Notes under the pieces: model-generated
What the model was told of the DNA's origin: nothing
Databases searched by the model: none
What the model saw: only the letters and a program-made list of their open reading frames with translations
Shown: positions 1 to 11,908 of the stretch, in pieces
How the letters are laid out: each line of letters starts with the position of its first letter
Numbering within the stretch: position 1 is the stretch's first letter
Origin: Glebionis coronaria
Taxonomy: Eukaryota > Streptophyta > Magnoliopsida > Asterales > Asteraceae
DNA: 64,000 bases
NCBI GenBank assembly: GCA_025667525.1
Contig: CM046879.1
Span: 390,871,039 to 390,935,038, forward strand
Direction of reading: 5' to 3'
Position numbers and translations under genes: made by a program

Positions 1-2227
1 TGATCATAATCAATTGTATGGAATTTTGAAAGCATTTTAGAATGAGTTTCATCCGCAAGTGATTGTGTCGCGTCAGAACTACGAACAAAAGGTGCTTCTT
101 TGGATTTGCCAATTATGGTCATATCATAAAGACCGGGAATATATTCCTGAGCTTGTTTTGCATAACCGGGATTAGGTGGTAAATCTTGAAGACGCTTAAG
201 TTCGAAGTCTTTAAATGATCTAGTTAAAAGATGAACCTTTTCTGTGGAAGCGTATTGTTTTAAAAGCTGTTGTTCTTTGAATTTAAGAAGTTTGGTAGCA
301 TTAATTTCCGATTCAACCTTTTTAGACTCGAGAGTTTCGAAATCCATTTTAAGTTTTTGAAAATCATTGACAACCACCTCTTTTTCTTTTAATTCATTGG
401 AAAGATTAGCTTTTAATGATTCTATTTCTTTCAAGTGTTCAATCTTTTCAAAACGAAATTGGTCAAATTCTGAACATGTTATTTTCTCTTCATGAGGGAC
501 CATTTCAAAAGTTTTGACCTTTTCTTTATGCAACGTAAGCTCAGCAGTTAGGGTGGAATTCGTATCTACGGATTGTCTGAGGGCCATATGCATTTGATCA
601 ATTATATGTTTAGGCACCATGACCAAATCATGTTGAGCATAAGATGCCATACCCGTCGTAGCATTTGGTTGAGGTTCACTCAAATGTGTAGGATTGGGTA
701 CCACATCATTTGAGTTACTAGTTTCCGAATGCTGTTCGAGGTTGTCATTTTCATGCCCAACTTGATGTTGGTTATCATCAATATTATTAGATGTGGTTGG
801 TACCTCACTGATGACATCAGAACCGTAGTGAGAGAGATTAGCAACGAGAGCAGCTTGGGCAGAGTGAATGTCATCACAATCCGAATCGTATGCATCAAGA
901 TCGTCCACTTGATAAGCTGCATTAGAAGTAGAAACGACTGCAATGCCTTTAGTATCTGCTGCCCCTGGGTCTGCAAGAAATGCTAACTCCTTTGAATCCA
1001 AAATCTTCCCCTTAGACTGAGCATCAACCAAATACATCTTCTCACGAAACCATGCATCATCCCTTCTCCTTTTCGGCTGAGTGCATTCCCTAGCCATATG
1101 ACCTTGTCCTCGGTAATTGTAGCAAGTCACAACCTTTTTAGGACCAATTGGACTTCCATTTCCACTAGCTTGAGAATTCACAGCTTGATTGTTCCCAGTC
1201 CTTGTAGGAGGTCCATATGAATTTTGCCTTCCTTGAATTGGTTGCACCGTCACTTGGCCATCTTGAACAGTGGCTTGTTGTCGAGGATTTGATGAGGTGC
1301 GGAGCTGATTATTTGTTGGTGGAAATCCTCTAGTTGCAACAAGTTTTGACAAGTAGGCTGTGAGATGGTTTAGAACATCAGCTGGCGTATCATTTGGAGT
1401 AAAGACCGGTGCTTGGATTGGTGGAAGTTCATTAGAGTAGAAAGCTTGTGCTGGTTGTGCTTCTATTGGAAAATATCCTTGCTGGGGAGTATAGCCCATT
1501 GGAGAAGTGTTGGCTTGTGATGGGGATGTCTGATATGGTGGTTGCTGCGGAAAAGATTGTTGATGAACACCTTGTTGATATGCTTGCTGTGGCATCACTA
1601 GTGGTGGATAAGATGGTTGCTGTGGTTGCTGATAGTTGTGTGGTGGTGTCTGCTGCAAGTATGATGGTTGCTGATAAGTATAAGCCATGTTTTGTTGAGA
1701 AGCATACATTGCAAGTGGATCATGAACTTGAGGTGTAGACAACCGAGCCTCGATCACATGGCATTCGTGTTGTTGAAGAAAAGCTTGAAGTTGATCCACA
1801 TTGGTGTTATGCAAGTCCTTAGCCAATTTAACATCCGTCACGTATTTTTTCCATTCTGAAGGAAGAGTGTTCAAATACTTGGTGTTCAACTGAAAGGTAG
1901 GAATTTTCATGCCATAGATATTGAGCTCATTCAACAATAGGGTAAATCTCAGATAGTAATCATTGAGAGTCTCCCCTGGCACATAGGCAAACTTATCAAA
2001 AGTATCATAAAGCTTACACTCTCGTTCTTGTTTAGTTAACGAGGTGCCTTGCATGAGAACCCGAATTCTATCCCATAACTCTTTGGCAACTTTATGTTTG
2101 CTGACGAGTTTGTAGACATCTGGAGGAAGGGCTTGGAGAATGATGTTTGTAGCATACTTATCACATTTATTTTGAATCTTCATATCTCCAGTCAACTCAC
2201 CCGTTGTGCGAGGACGAGTAGTCGTAC
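1..2227 (-). pseudogene. Copia A gag, main part (Ty1/copia Gag with broken zinc knuckle)
   Basis: This is the central and C-terminal part of a Ty1/copia Gag, the structural protein that packages element RNA. The minus frame is open from the insertion breakpoint at 2227 to the window edge, so the element's pol and 3' LTR must lie to the left. Visible in order are the UBN2-type gag core (LPPDVYKLV, MQGTSLTKQERECKLYDTF), a Gln/Pro/Tyr-rich linker, a zinc knuckle near 1088-1125 and a charged coiled-coil tail. The knuckle reads C-Y-N-Y-R-G-Q-G-H-M-A-R-E-C: the second Cys of CX2CX4HX4C has become Tyr (codon 1113-1115), which should weaken RNA binding. The first about 64 codons lie at 15741-15930, separated by the 13.5-kb insertion, so the gene is disrupted. 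Family assignment is confident; the exact lineage (SIRE/Maximus-like) is inferred. Confidence 0.88.
2223..2227. repeat. Left target-site duplication (CGTAC) of Athila-like element
   Basis: CGTAC directly precedes the terminal TG of the 5' LTR and is repeated at 15736-15740 after the terminal CA of the 3' LTR. The uninterrupted sequence TAGTCGTACCTTCC is present in the right duplication unit around 39561-39565, which confirms a 5-bp staggered integration. Confidence 0.97.
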
Positions 2228-3349
2228 TGATGAGACTGCTTTTATACATGGTCTCATCGTCCAAAACGGCCTTAAATTGCATAAAATATCATAAAATAGA
2301 CCAAATATATGCTCGTGTTTGTTACTTGTGTATTTTTAGGTACGGATATTGAGGAATTGGCAAAAGAACACAAGAATCAATCAAAAACGAACACGGGAAA
2401 TGAAGTCGCACAATGAACCGGGCCCAAGTTTGGAATTTTGCAAAATGACCCTTGAAGAATTGAAGATTGGCAAAAATGGCCCCTCATCTTTGAAGAACTT
2501 GTCACATTTGACCCTCAAAATATCAAATGTACAAGTATAATCCTTAATGTTTGAAGATTGTACAAGATCAGTCCCTGGAATTTGAAGATAATACAAGTTA
2601 AGCCCTTGGAAAAAGTTTTTGGAAGAGTTTGTGCCACTTTTGACAAGTTGTCAAAAGTTGACAAAGCTATAATTAGACGCTGATGGGAATTTTTACAAAG
2701 TGAAAGAAAGTTAATACCTTGGGGACTCAATCTGCCAATTAACCAAACAAACCCACCCAACCAGGGTGTGACACCTCAGCCCTACCCACCCTTTTTACCC
2801 ACCAACCCATAACCCTTAACCAAACCCGACCCTACCCAATACCCTATACCCAGTTTAATTTATTAAACTTGGTCAACTGGTCAAAACCCACCCACTAACC
2901 CTTTTTCCCCCCATAACACATTTTTTAAATGTGTTTATACCAAAAACGAATCAAAAACTTTCCTTAATCCCATTTGAACCCTAATCACCCCCAGGTCGAA
3001 TCAAACCCGAATCAAGGGGTTATGAGCTCAAAATGTGCAGATTGTTAATTCACGTTCTCCTCACCCAAACCCACTCAACCAAAACCCTCCACGTGTCCTG
3101 TGGTCCTCACAAATGCACTCCCCTGCTCCATCACTTTCACCTAAAACCCCACCCCCGACCAGATAAACGAATGGATACATCTCCTTTGTCCCCAAGGTTC
3201 ATCCAATGCTCAAGATTGAAGATTCCAAGCTGGCATCCAGTACATGATCACATGGGCACGATTTTGACCCATTTTCAGTCAAATCTTCAAGGGCTTTTTA
3301 GGCATTTCAGTTAGCTAGGGTTTCACATTCTAGAATAGTCTTTTAGTTC

Positions 3350-3433
3350 TATTTAAAGGGAATGAGCCTGTTCATTCACCTTTTGTTCCAGAATTTTAGC
3401 TAATCACTTGTAATTCCTTTTTTAAGAAATAAA
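3350..3433 (+). promoter_or_regulatory. Putative LTR TATA-like box and poly(A) signal
   Basis: TATTTAAA at 3350-3357 is followed by a G/A-rich start region and by AATAAA at 3428-3433. If these are the promoter and polyadenylation signal, R is short and U5 is very long (over 2.5 kb). The equivalents in the 3' LTR lie near 13038 and 13116. Inferred from sequence alone. Confidence 0.3.
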
Positions 3434-4770
3434 GTTTGGTATTTTTAATATAAAGAGTAATTCCTTTTATGTTTTTAAAAAGTTTGTGTGTTGTGTTTAT
3501 GCTAAGTTCTGAGTTCCAATTTAAAAGTTGTTAAAGAGTTGTTTGAGTTTTCAAAATTCAAAAGATTTTGAAAAGTGCTTTAATTTTCAGAAAGTTTAAA
3601 GGAATTGGGAAGTGAAAGTGGACTAATCCCTTTGATTTTCTGAGTTTGAGTGTTTTTAAGACGTGTTTGAAAGTTTAAAAAGATTTGTGTAAGGTTTTTA
3701 AGAAAGAAAAAAGTTAAACAGAATATCCATATTGTTTGTGTTTTTTGTGTTTTCTTGGATTTTTCTTAAACAGGTGAAAGGTTTTGATTTGTTAGAGATT
3801 CAGCACCAACCCGAGTTGGTAGGAGGTGGTTGTGCAACCACAAGGGCTTTGGATGTAAAGCCCTAAGGTAAAACTCCTTTTACCTTGTTAAAAATTTCAG
3901 AAAAAGTTGTGGCTTATGTGATTTGAATGAGTATTTGATAATTGTTGTTAAGAGTTGTTTGATTTGTGTTCTTGTGAGCTTATATGCATGTTTGATGCAA
4001 TTTGAATCAGTTTGGATAGATTTAGTAGGCTTTTGATTTGAAAAATCTTGTTTTCAAGTTTTAATAGGGTGTTTGGATCCTTGTTTTAGCAGGATAGAAA
4101 ATTAGATTGTGCTTTTAAAAAAAGGTGTTAAAGAGTTAAAATAGGGTTGATTAGAGTTACATGTTAGTCTTAGGTTAACTAGGATCAAGTTTGAAGCAAT
4201 TTGCATGTTAAAAGAGTGAAAAGAGTAAGCAAAATCTGCATATCACTCTTTCTGCTTATTGTGATTGAAAAATTGTTCAAGAACTTGTAATCTGTTTAGA
4301 CTTAGGGTGTCTAAGGTTTGCAGTTTGATTGTGTACCATTTGGTGATTGTGTGTGCAAAGTTTGGTTGTTTGAAACTCATTAGTGTGCAATTTGTTAACC
4401 TAATAGACCACCAGACCTGCTCTTAAGTTTTCAGAAACATTGAATATCCTTAGTGTGCTTGGTTTGTGTGAATTTTGTGCTAAGTATTGCTGATTTGTGA
4501 TTTGTTTTGACTCCCTTCACTCAGAAAGAGTGAAGGGGTGCCTTGTTTATCCACAACACCACTCAAACAAAGCTAAGTCCTCTTGGTCCAAATTGCATAA
4601 GCTAAAGAAGGCATACTCTTGTTAATCAGAAATATAAGCAGACCTGGGCACATTTTAGCTCATAAATCACTTAATCTTTGTTTGTTTTTGATTTGGTTTG
4701 TGTTTTTGTGCTTAGAAAAGTTTCTGGATTCAAGTTTTTTAAATTAAAAAAAAAAAAAAATACTTTGCCA

Positions 4771-4840
4771 AAAAGGACGTGGCCAGGACTCGAACCTGCG
4801 CCACTCCTCCTACACACATACGCTCTAACCATCTGCCCTA
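4771..4840 (-). other. tRNA-like sequence with perfect Pol III B box in LTR
   Basis: On the minus strand GGTTCGAGTCC (4786-4796) is a perfect B box. Upstream, near 4821-4838, is an A-box-like GGGCAGATGGTTAGAGCG, with about 30 nt between the two. A T run follows on the minus strand. I cannot fold a convincing acceptor stem, so this is a tRNA-derived or Pol III-like promoter remnant and not a tRNA gene. It is repeated in the 3' LTR. Confidence 0.4.
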
Positions 4841-6028
4841 GGGTCTTTGACTGGTATACTCTTGCAAAGTCTAATATATAAGGTATTTGTGTTTTGGCTT
4901 TTGTAAAATAAGCCGTGACCTTTTTGGCTTATTTTAGCTTATTTATTAAGCTTTTTAGCTTCTTATCATTTTTCCTAGGATTATAATAGGTTTTAGGATT
5001 TTTCTGTTCAAAAGTTTTATTTTTCCTTTTATTTAATTATTTAATAGGATTATTTTTAGTTTTATATTTAGAAAGTCTTTTAAAAAATATTAAACAGTAG
5101 TATAAAAATACAAAAAAATAGTTTTTAGGTTTTAATTTGTATTTTTGAGGTTTACATATAAAAAAGTTTTCAAAAACTTTAATTTTTGATTTTATTTAAT
5201 TTTAGGGTTTTTTGGAAACTTTAAAAATTAATATAAAATTAATTAAAAGGTTTTAGAAACTTTTGTTTACATTTTCTTCTTAGTTAGATTATTTAGGATT
5301 TTTGAGGATTTTTTAGAATTTATTTGAGAACTTTTTATTTTTTGGATTATTTTATTATTATTTTATTCATAAAAATCAAAGTTTTATTTTTATTTCTTTT
5401 TCATTTTTCCTAGGTTCTATATCATTAATTAGGACTTTTCCCATTTGTAGAATAATTTTTAGGCTTAGATTTAATAGATTTTAATAGTTTTTAGGAGTTT
5501 AAAAATAGTTTAATTTGGTTTTAAAATTTTTAAAAATAGTTTTTAGTTTAATTAGGTCATTTTTGAGGTTTACAAATTATAAAATCTTGTTTAGGGCTTT
5601 TTAATATTTAAAAGTGATTTTTAGGGCTTTAATTAGCATTAAAAAGTCATTATTAAATTAATTAGAAGGTTTTGGCAAGTTTGGATTTTTTGTAAACTCT
5701 TAGAATCTTATTTGGGATTTTTAGTAATTTTTAGGAATTTTTAGATTAAAATTTTAAATTTTGTGTTTTTTTACGTTCTACGTCGTAACTTTCTAGTAGT
5801 GTTTTTGCCTTATTTTTCTATTTTTTCGTCTTCGTCATTTTCTCTTCTTTTCTTCTCATTAATAATCAAAAACATAATCAATCATTCATTACACAACGCA
5901 CTAGCCTCCTCGAGAGAACGATACCCACTCATTTGGGTCATAAGTGCTTGGTTTTCCTAAACCGACGCTTAATACTTACCGCTTTTACCTTGTTTTCCTA
6001 AACAAGTGTAATTTTACTATATCAATTT

Positions 6029-6046
6029 TGGTGCCGCTGCCGGGGA
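6029..6046 (+). other. Primer-binding site, tRNA-Asp type
   Basis: TGGTGCCGCTGCCGGGGA starts 4 nt after the 5' LTR. It closely matches the Athila-type PBS complementary to the 3' end of tRNA-Asp (TGGCGCCGTTGCCGGGGA), with two differences. It would prime minus-strand cDNA synthesis. Confidence 0.85.
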
Positions 6047-6777
6047 GGCGTGTTGTGTTTTGATTGAACCATTGTTGTTTTTCTATATTAGCCATAATAG
6101 TATTGTATTAATAGCACTCTATTAATACGTATTATCGTTTTTCGGTTTTTGTGTGAATACTATTACTATATTGTATACGTAGAACAATAAATACACAAGT
6201 ACTCCAAATACGTGAGCAATCACAACCTTGATTCGGGATTTCATCACTCGATCATTGTATTCGAATCTCAAACCAAAGAAAAAGGCAAAAATAGATAAAT
6301 ACTTTCGTGAAGCTTAATCTTGATAATACAAACTATAAGGTGGGTATAAGGCGGTTGTATTTCACAACCTAAAGGAAAAAGGCTCTTAAGTGCTTCGCGC
6401 CGCCTCGTTTCCTCCGCTTGCTTGTGCGTATTTGATTTTGAGAGTGAATCGAGGGTTTTGCCGCCCAAAGTATTATTACATATCATATATATTTTCTTGG
6501 TTTCCATTTGATTAAACCCTCTTGAACGATTTGGTGTTCCACCATCATTCTAAAGTCATCGAAGGCGTTCACTCCACGTGATCATTTTCATTCCTTGAGG
6601 CCTTTTTAATCAAGAGATTTGATTAGTGAGGAGATTTGTGGACTTGTTGTCTACTTAATATATTCACCATTTCCAAAAAAAGGTTAATACAATCAAAAAC
6701 CACAAAAAAAAAATTGAAAAAACACAAAATACCAAAAAGAATCTTCTTTGCTCGCCTTCTCGTTGTACGTGACGTTT
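6047..6777 (+). other. Untranslated leader of Athila-like element
   Basis: About 730 bp lie between the PBS and the first ATG of gag-pro. I see no conserved ORF. The 3' part (6660-6750) is A-rich, with runs of A before the coding region. It probably carries the RNA packaging signal, but no motif identifies one. Confidence 0.5.
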
Positions 6778-9700
6778 ATGCAAACTCGCTCTAAATATAG
6801 ACGTGCTCGTAAACGAAGAAACAAATCACTCACTCTTTCTAGTGAGGAGTCTCCTATTGACGAACCCATTGTACGAGAAGAACCAACCATGGCGAATCGA
6901 ACTATGATGGAGTTACTTCAAGCACCCACCGAGGGTTATGGAGAAGCTATTGTGATTCCCGCAATCCTTGCGGAGAATTTTGAGGTGAAAACGGGTTTGT
7001 TGTCGATGATCCAAAACAACAAATTCCGTGGTGATGAGAAGGACAATCCGCACAACCATATCCGCCAATTTAATCGTCTTACCGCCACGTGCAAATTCAA
7101 GGATGTCTCGAATGACTCGATTAAGATGATGCTTTTTCCGTATTCCTTAGCGGGGCCCGCTAAAATTTGGTTAGAGAAAGAGCCACCCAATTCTATATTG
7201 ACGTGGAAGGATCTCGTTTCGAAGTTTATGAACCAATTTTTTCCGCCCTCTAAGACTACGCATTTGAAGAATGAAATTTCTAAATTTTCACAAGAATCAA
7301 ATGAAAGTTTTTCTACGGCTTGGAATAGGTTTAAGGAGATGTTACATGAATGTCCTCATCATGGTTTTTCCGATTTGCACCAAATCGACACGTTTTACAA
7401 TGGACTTAACGATCATGAAAGAGATTATTTAAATGCCGCCGCGGGTGGTAATTTTTTGTGTAAAACGGTTGAAGAAGCTTTGGTCATAATCGAGAATAGG
7501 TCTAAGGTTTATAGCCCTCGTCACACACCGAGTGTTGCCAAAAGGGGCTCATCATCGTCTCAAAGTATCAATGCATTACATGATGAAGCAAATGAAGAAA
7601 ACCGATTTTTCGATAGATTTGCAAACCTTATGTCCCATTGGAAGGCTCAAGAAGCTTCCAACACCGCTTCGGTTAAAGCGGTTTCTAAGAGTTGTTTGTC
7701 GTGTGGGGGAGCTCATGATCTTTCCGAGTGCATTACCGCGGATGGTAACACTTCGAATGCTTTTGTAGCCACGGGAACTTATAACCAAATCGGTCAAGGT
7801 TCACGTTCAAATCAAGCTCCACCCAATCAAAATGCTAATAATTATCGCAACAACAACAACCAAGGTGGAAATTACCAAGGAAATCAAAGAAATTATAACA
7901 AAGGTAATTACCAAAGTGGAAATGGGCAAATTTCAAACCAAAACCAAAACCGTGATTTTCAAACTAATGCCCAAGGTTTTCAAAACGATCACACCAAAAA
8001 TCTTCAAGGAGAATTTTTGAATTATGCTAAGGCTAATGATGCTAAGTTTGACAACATGCAACGTGAGATGGTTAGCTTAAGATCCGAGTTGAAAAACGAG
8101 CTTAAAAACGAACTTGCTAATGAACTTAAAACTCATGCTAATAAAATGGAAGGAAATGTCACACGACTCCAACAAAATCAACAAAAAATGGAGCAAGGAC
8201 AACATGAGATTAAGCAAGAATTGTTAAAAGCGGATGCTAGGCAATCTAAGTTTGAAGACCGAATGGCTAAAATGTTTGAAGCTATCATGTGTAAGCCCTC
8301 TTCTTCGGGTGGTCTTCCTAGTGATACCATCGTGAACCCGAAAGGAGAATTGAAGGTTATTACCACTCGTAGTGGTAAAACTTTCAAAGAACCCATTTCT
8401 CGTCCAAGTACTTCTATGGAGAAGGAAAAAGAGAAAGAGCCCGAGGTTGTGGTTGAAAAGGAGCACATTACAATCCCACGAAGTACCGCTCAAACCACAC
8501 CTACGGTTGAACCAATACCCATAATGGAACCCGAGATTCCAAGGCCGATGCCTATGCCTAATTTGCCCCAACCCACACCACCTTTACCCTACCCATCAAG
8601 ACGAGACAAGGAAAAGGCACAAGAACGAAATAATTACCAATTTGAACTTTTTATGAAAATGTTTCGTGACTTGCATTTCAATATAAGTTTTGCCGACGCC
8701 TTAGTCATGATGCCTCGATTTGCCGCGAACTTCAAAAGTATGTTGAATAACAAAGAAAAATTGCAAAAATCGTCTAGTTGTTCTTCGGTTTTTCTAAGCC
8801 GCATACCTCAAAAAGTCGGTGATCCTGGAAAGTTTTTAATCCCATGTGCTATCCAAGACATGGAAGAATGCTACGCCTTGGCCGATCTTGGTGCTAGTAT
8901 TAATTTGATGCCTCTCGAGATTTTTAAGTCGCTCAATCTTCCAAATCTCACTCCTTCAAGAATGTCAATCGAAATGGCCGATCATTCTACGATTCTAGCT
9001 TGTGGAGTTGCCGAGGACGTCTTTGTGAAAGTTGGGAAATTCTATTATCCCGTGGACTTCATTGTTGTTGATATTCCCATCGATCCTAAAGTTCCGTTAA
9101 TTTTAGGTCGATCTTTTTTGGATACCTCGAGAGCACTTATCGATGTGCATGCAAGAAAAATCACTCTTCGTTTCAATGAGGAAGAACTCGTCATTAATGC
9201 AACCCAAAACTCCACTCTTTCTCATGTTTATTCAATCACATCTTTGTACAATGTCAATCCAATCAAAAACATTTGTCAAAAGATTTCAAATAGAGTTTTA
9301 GGAGTTGAGAAAAATGAAGTTTCGTCCCCTCCGCCGATGGAGGTTAAGAGTGTTAAGCCTATGATTCCAATCTCGAGTGAATCTTCGGATGATGAATACG
9401 TTGATCCCGATGGGGAGGTTTTCTTTGTTGACAAAAGATTTGAAAACTTGCCACCACCTAAACCAAAACGCTTTCAAAATGTGAGAATTTTTAGTGTGAC
9501 TAACATTGTTTTAGATACACCAAATATTTTTGACATAATTAAATCGGGTTTTCACAAGGAGAGTGTTAAAGATGAAAAAGGAAAAGATTTTGAATTTAAT
9601 TTAAAAGATTTTTCTACAATTCTAACTCCGTCATCACCGCATGTCTTGAGTACTACAAGCTCGTCTTCTCCTTTTGACGATGCTTTGTGTGGACCTAGTG

Positions 9701-10008
9701 TGGGGGAAGCCCCTTATGTTCCCTCCCCTTTCTCCACCGAGGACGAGATATTTGATCCTGGAATTGCTTATATAGGGAAATCTCGGTCTTCCACCGATGC
9801 AATAAATGGAAAATCTTTCTATTTGATTGGTGCGAGTCTACCTCGAGTAGCTCGATGTTTTGACTTACCCATTGTCCCACCCTTCTATTTCTTCTCTCCT
9901 ATTTTCTTCTATCCCATTGGGATTTGTGTTGGAGTTGTGTTATCTCGTCTTTCATCCGAAAACGAGGACGCTATCTTTGACCCCGGTATACGTTTATCGG
10001 ATTTTTAA
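6778..10008 (+). CDS. Athila-like Gag-protease polyprotein
   Basis: A single open frame of 1,076 residues. I start it at ATG 6778 (MQTRSKYRR) because the in-frame codon at 6748 is TTG. In order: a basic N-terminus; a Retrotrans_gag domain at about 100-215 (FRGDEKDNPHNHIRQF, FPPSKTTHLKNEISKF); a CX2CX3HX4C knuckle at 306-318 (CLSCGGAHDLSEC); an Asn/Gln-rich linker; a coiled coil at about 415-505; and a retropepsin-type aspartic protease with catalytic D703 in DLGAS and the ILGRSFL flap-side motif at about 774-780. The final 240 residues are low-complexity and unrecognised. Gag forms the particle and the protease matures it. No reverse transcriptase or integrase follows, which is unusual because Athila elements normally continue into pol. 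The frame is undamaged, consistent with recent activity in trans. Confidence 0.9.
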   Translation: MQTRSKYRRARKRRNKSLTLSSEESPIDEPIVREEPTMANRTMMELLQAPTEGYGEAIVIPAILAENFEVKTGLLSMIQNNKFRGDEKDNPHNHIRQFNRLTATCKFKDVSNDSIKMMLFPYSLAGPAKIWLEKEPPNSILTWKDLVSKFMNQFFPPSKTTHLKNEISKFSQESNESFSTAWNRFKEMLHECPHHGFSDLHQIDTFYNGLNDHERDYLNAAAGGNFLCKTVEEALVIIENRSKVYSPRHTPSVAKRGSSSSQSINALHDEANEENRFFDRFANLMSHWKAQEASNTASVKAVSKSCLSCGGAHDLSECITADGNTSNAFVATGTYNQIGQGSRSNQAPPNQNANNYRNNNNQGGNYQGNQRNYNKGNYQSGNGQISNQNQNRDFQTNAQGFQNDHTKNLQGEFLNYAKANDAKFDNMQREMVSLRSELKNELKNELANELKTHANKMEGNVTRLQQNQQKMEQGQHEIKQELLKADARQSKFEDRMAKMFEAIMCKPSSSGGLPSDTIVNPKGELKVITTRSGKTFKEPISRPSTSMEKEKEKEPEVVVEKEHITIPRSTAQTTPTVEPIPIMEPEIPRPMPMPNLPQPTPPLPYPSRRDKEKAQERNNYQFELFMKMFRDLHFNISFADALVMMPRFAANFKSMLNNKEKLQKSSSCSSVFLSRIPQKVGDPGKFLIPCAIQDMEECYALADLGASINLMPLEIFKSLNLPNLTPSRMSIEMADHSTILACGVAEDVFVKVGKFYYPVDFIVVDIPIDPKVPLILGRSFLDTSRALIDVHARKITLRFNEEELVINATQNSTLSHVYSITSLYNVNPIKNICQKISNRVLGVEKNEVSSPPPMEVKSVKPMIPISSESSDDEYVDPDGEVFFVDKRFENLPPPKPKRFQNVRIFSVTNIVLDTPNIFDIIKSGFHKESVKDEKGKDFEFNLKDFSTILTPSSPHVLSTTSSSSPFDDALCGPSVGEAPYVPSPFSTEDEIFDPGIAYIGKSRSSTDAINGKSFYLIGASLPRVARCFDLPIVPPFYFFSPIFFYPIGICVGVVLSRLSSENEDAIFDPGIRLSDF

Positions 10009-11908
10009 AGTACTCCACGTACTTTTGGGCCTTGTTTATCATGTAAGCCCCACCAAAAATTGACCATACCATGATTATCCCTAAATGATCACATTTATGG
10101 GGATTCGAGTCGAGCTTTTGACTCGGTTATCAAAAACAAGGTGCCTCGTGGGGGAAACCCATGCTTATCCATGTACATATTATTGCTTTCTAATTAGTGT
10201 AATGTGAGGGGATTTGTGCCCTTCCAACCTTTGTTCCGTGGTTGTTTGTGAATTGTGTCTTTTAGATCATCATCTTCACGATTGGAGCCTCTCGTGTTCG
10301 TTTCATGGGAGCACTCGATCGTTTGCTTTGGAGGCCTTTCCCAATATCCATATGATATATCCTTTTATGTTCTAACCTTAGGTTTTTAGCACACTTCATA
10401 AATGGCTATTACTTATTGGTTACACCCTTTCCATGCTAGATTAGGCATTCGACAACGTCTCTAGTATGGGGGTGTTTGCACCCCTAGACTCGAAACATTG
10501 AGGACAACGTTTAGCTTTAGTATGGGGGGTGAATAGATACTTGCCTTGCCAAACCTTCACGTTTTCCAAAGTTTATCGTTTTGTTATCGTTTTCTTGCAA
10601 AATAAGGCTAAAAATGGCCAAATTTTAAAATTTTTCTCATGTTTCATAAGTGTTTGAAGACACGAATGTAGGTTTTCCGATGGCGAGAATAAGAGTAATT
10701 TTTGACTCGACCGTGCGTGTTGAGCACTTAGCGTTGATTCCTTAACTACACATTAGGCTAAGTCTCTTAAATGAGGACGAGAAATGATAGGGTTAATTAT
10801 AAGTTACTATGCTAAACGTAGAGTACTCATATTCTTTCAAAAACTCATGTGTTCTCGTTGTTTGCTTATTCTCCCTTCGCTTGTAAATATTTTTTGCTTA
10901 ATAAATATTGATTTAGCGGTTTAGTTTTGATTGTTGGGTTTCTAGTCTTTTCTAGTAGCTTCCGTGTAATTAAATTGGGATGACATTAAGGTATCGCCAG
11001 CGTCACGGTTTTGAAGTATTGGCACCCTAATAATCGAAAGCTTCACCCAATAATAAGATTTCAAGTGCTCACCTAAATCTAGCAAACAATTTGAAGCCCC
11101 ACAAGGCCTAAAATCTATGCAAAAATTGAAAGTGAATCAAGCCTTAATCTTCGAAGCTTTAAAGATCCAAAATTCGCTTTAGCGTGAGGATATACGTCTT
11201 TGGCTAATAAAACCACCGATGAGGCGGATAATAAAAGGCAAGGCAAGACCGAAGTCATAATAAAAGCTTCATGGCGAAGTTGAATAAAAGATGGAGGTAA
11301 ACCAAAGATAATAAGGTCCTTCCGTTAGGGGGCGTATAAAAGTCTTGGTAATAAGTCTCATGTTCAAAACCGTTATAAAACCGTGTTTATCGATTCTTCT
11401 TGTCAACTTAATTTTTTGACATCGTCGTCTATTAGGAGGGGTTATTGATTTGATGGTCTTAGTTACACCGTTAGGACTCTATTTTTAGACCTAAATCTCT
11501 ATTATCGCATAAGTCAACAATGTATCCTCGTGATCATTAAGACAAAATAAAATATAAGAGATACAACTTAGGAATAATGGGAGAATAAGTACGTGATTAG
11601 GGCATATGAGTAGTGTTAGCATTACTAACTTATAATGACAATGATCTCGTTGCACGCTTGGCATGGAATTAAGGTGAAAATCGAGGACGACGAAATTATT
11701 TCTAACGAAGCATTCACGTGTTCTTATTCTATGAACCTAAACGTCCCATTTTGCGATGAAAATCATACATTATGTCTAAAACACAAGTAGTAGTAATCAT
11801 AGTGTGTAGCTAGTTTATCATTTCAATAAAGTGAATAAAATTAAATTTTGGAGATGCTTTGATACTTTATTCTTAGCATTGCGTGAGGGCACGGCAATGG
11901 TTTAGTAT
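10009..11908 (+). other. Non-coding 3' internal region of Athila-like element
   Basis: This 1.9-kb region has no ORF above 60 residues on the plus strand and no similarity I can see to reverse transcriptase, integrase or an env-like gene. It holds two PPT-like motifs, CTAGTATGGGGG near 10461-10472 and TTAGTATGGGGGG near 10518-10529, each resembling the true tract at 11904-11915. It most likely represents the 3' untranslated end of the parent element left after loss of pol. Confidence 0.6.

Larger units (their letters stand above)
2228..6024 (+). repeat. 5' LTR of Athila-like element
   Basis: This 3,797-bp LTR starts TGATGAGACTGC and ends ACTATATCA. Its first kilobase is Pro/Cys-like C-rich sequence, the middle is T-rich, and 4980-5760 is very A/T-rich with many TTTTTAGG-type repeats. 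Compared with the 3' LTR it lacks about 25 bp after TTTTTAGGCTT near 5465. The short ORFs inside it look spurious. Confidence 0.95.

Noticed and set aside
4741..4860. SINE insertion in the Athila-like LTR
   Set aside because: The B box is good, but the homopolymer is a T run in the direction of the boxes, no poly(A) tail or target duplication is visible, and both LTRs carry it.
6748..6777. Gag-protease start at 6748
   Set aside because: The codon at 6748 is TTG; the first in-frame ATG is at 6778 and begins a typical basic Gag N-terminus.
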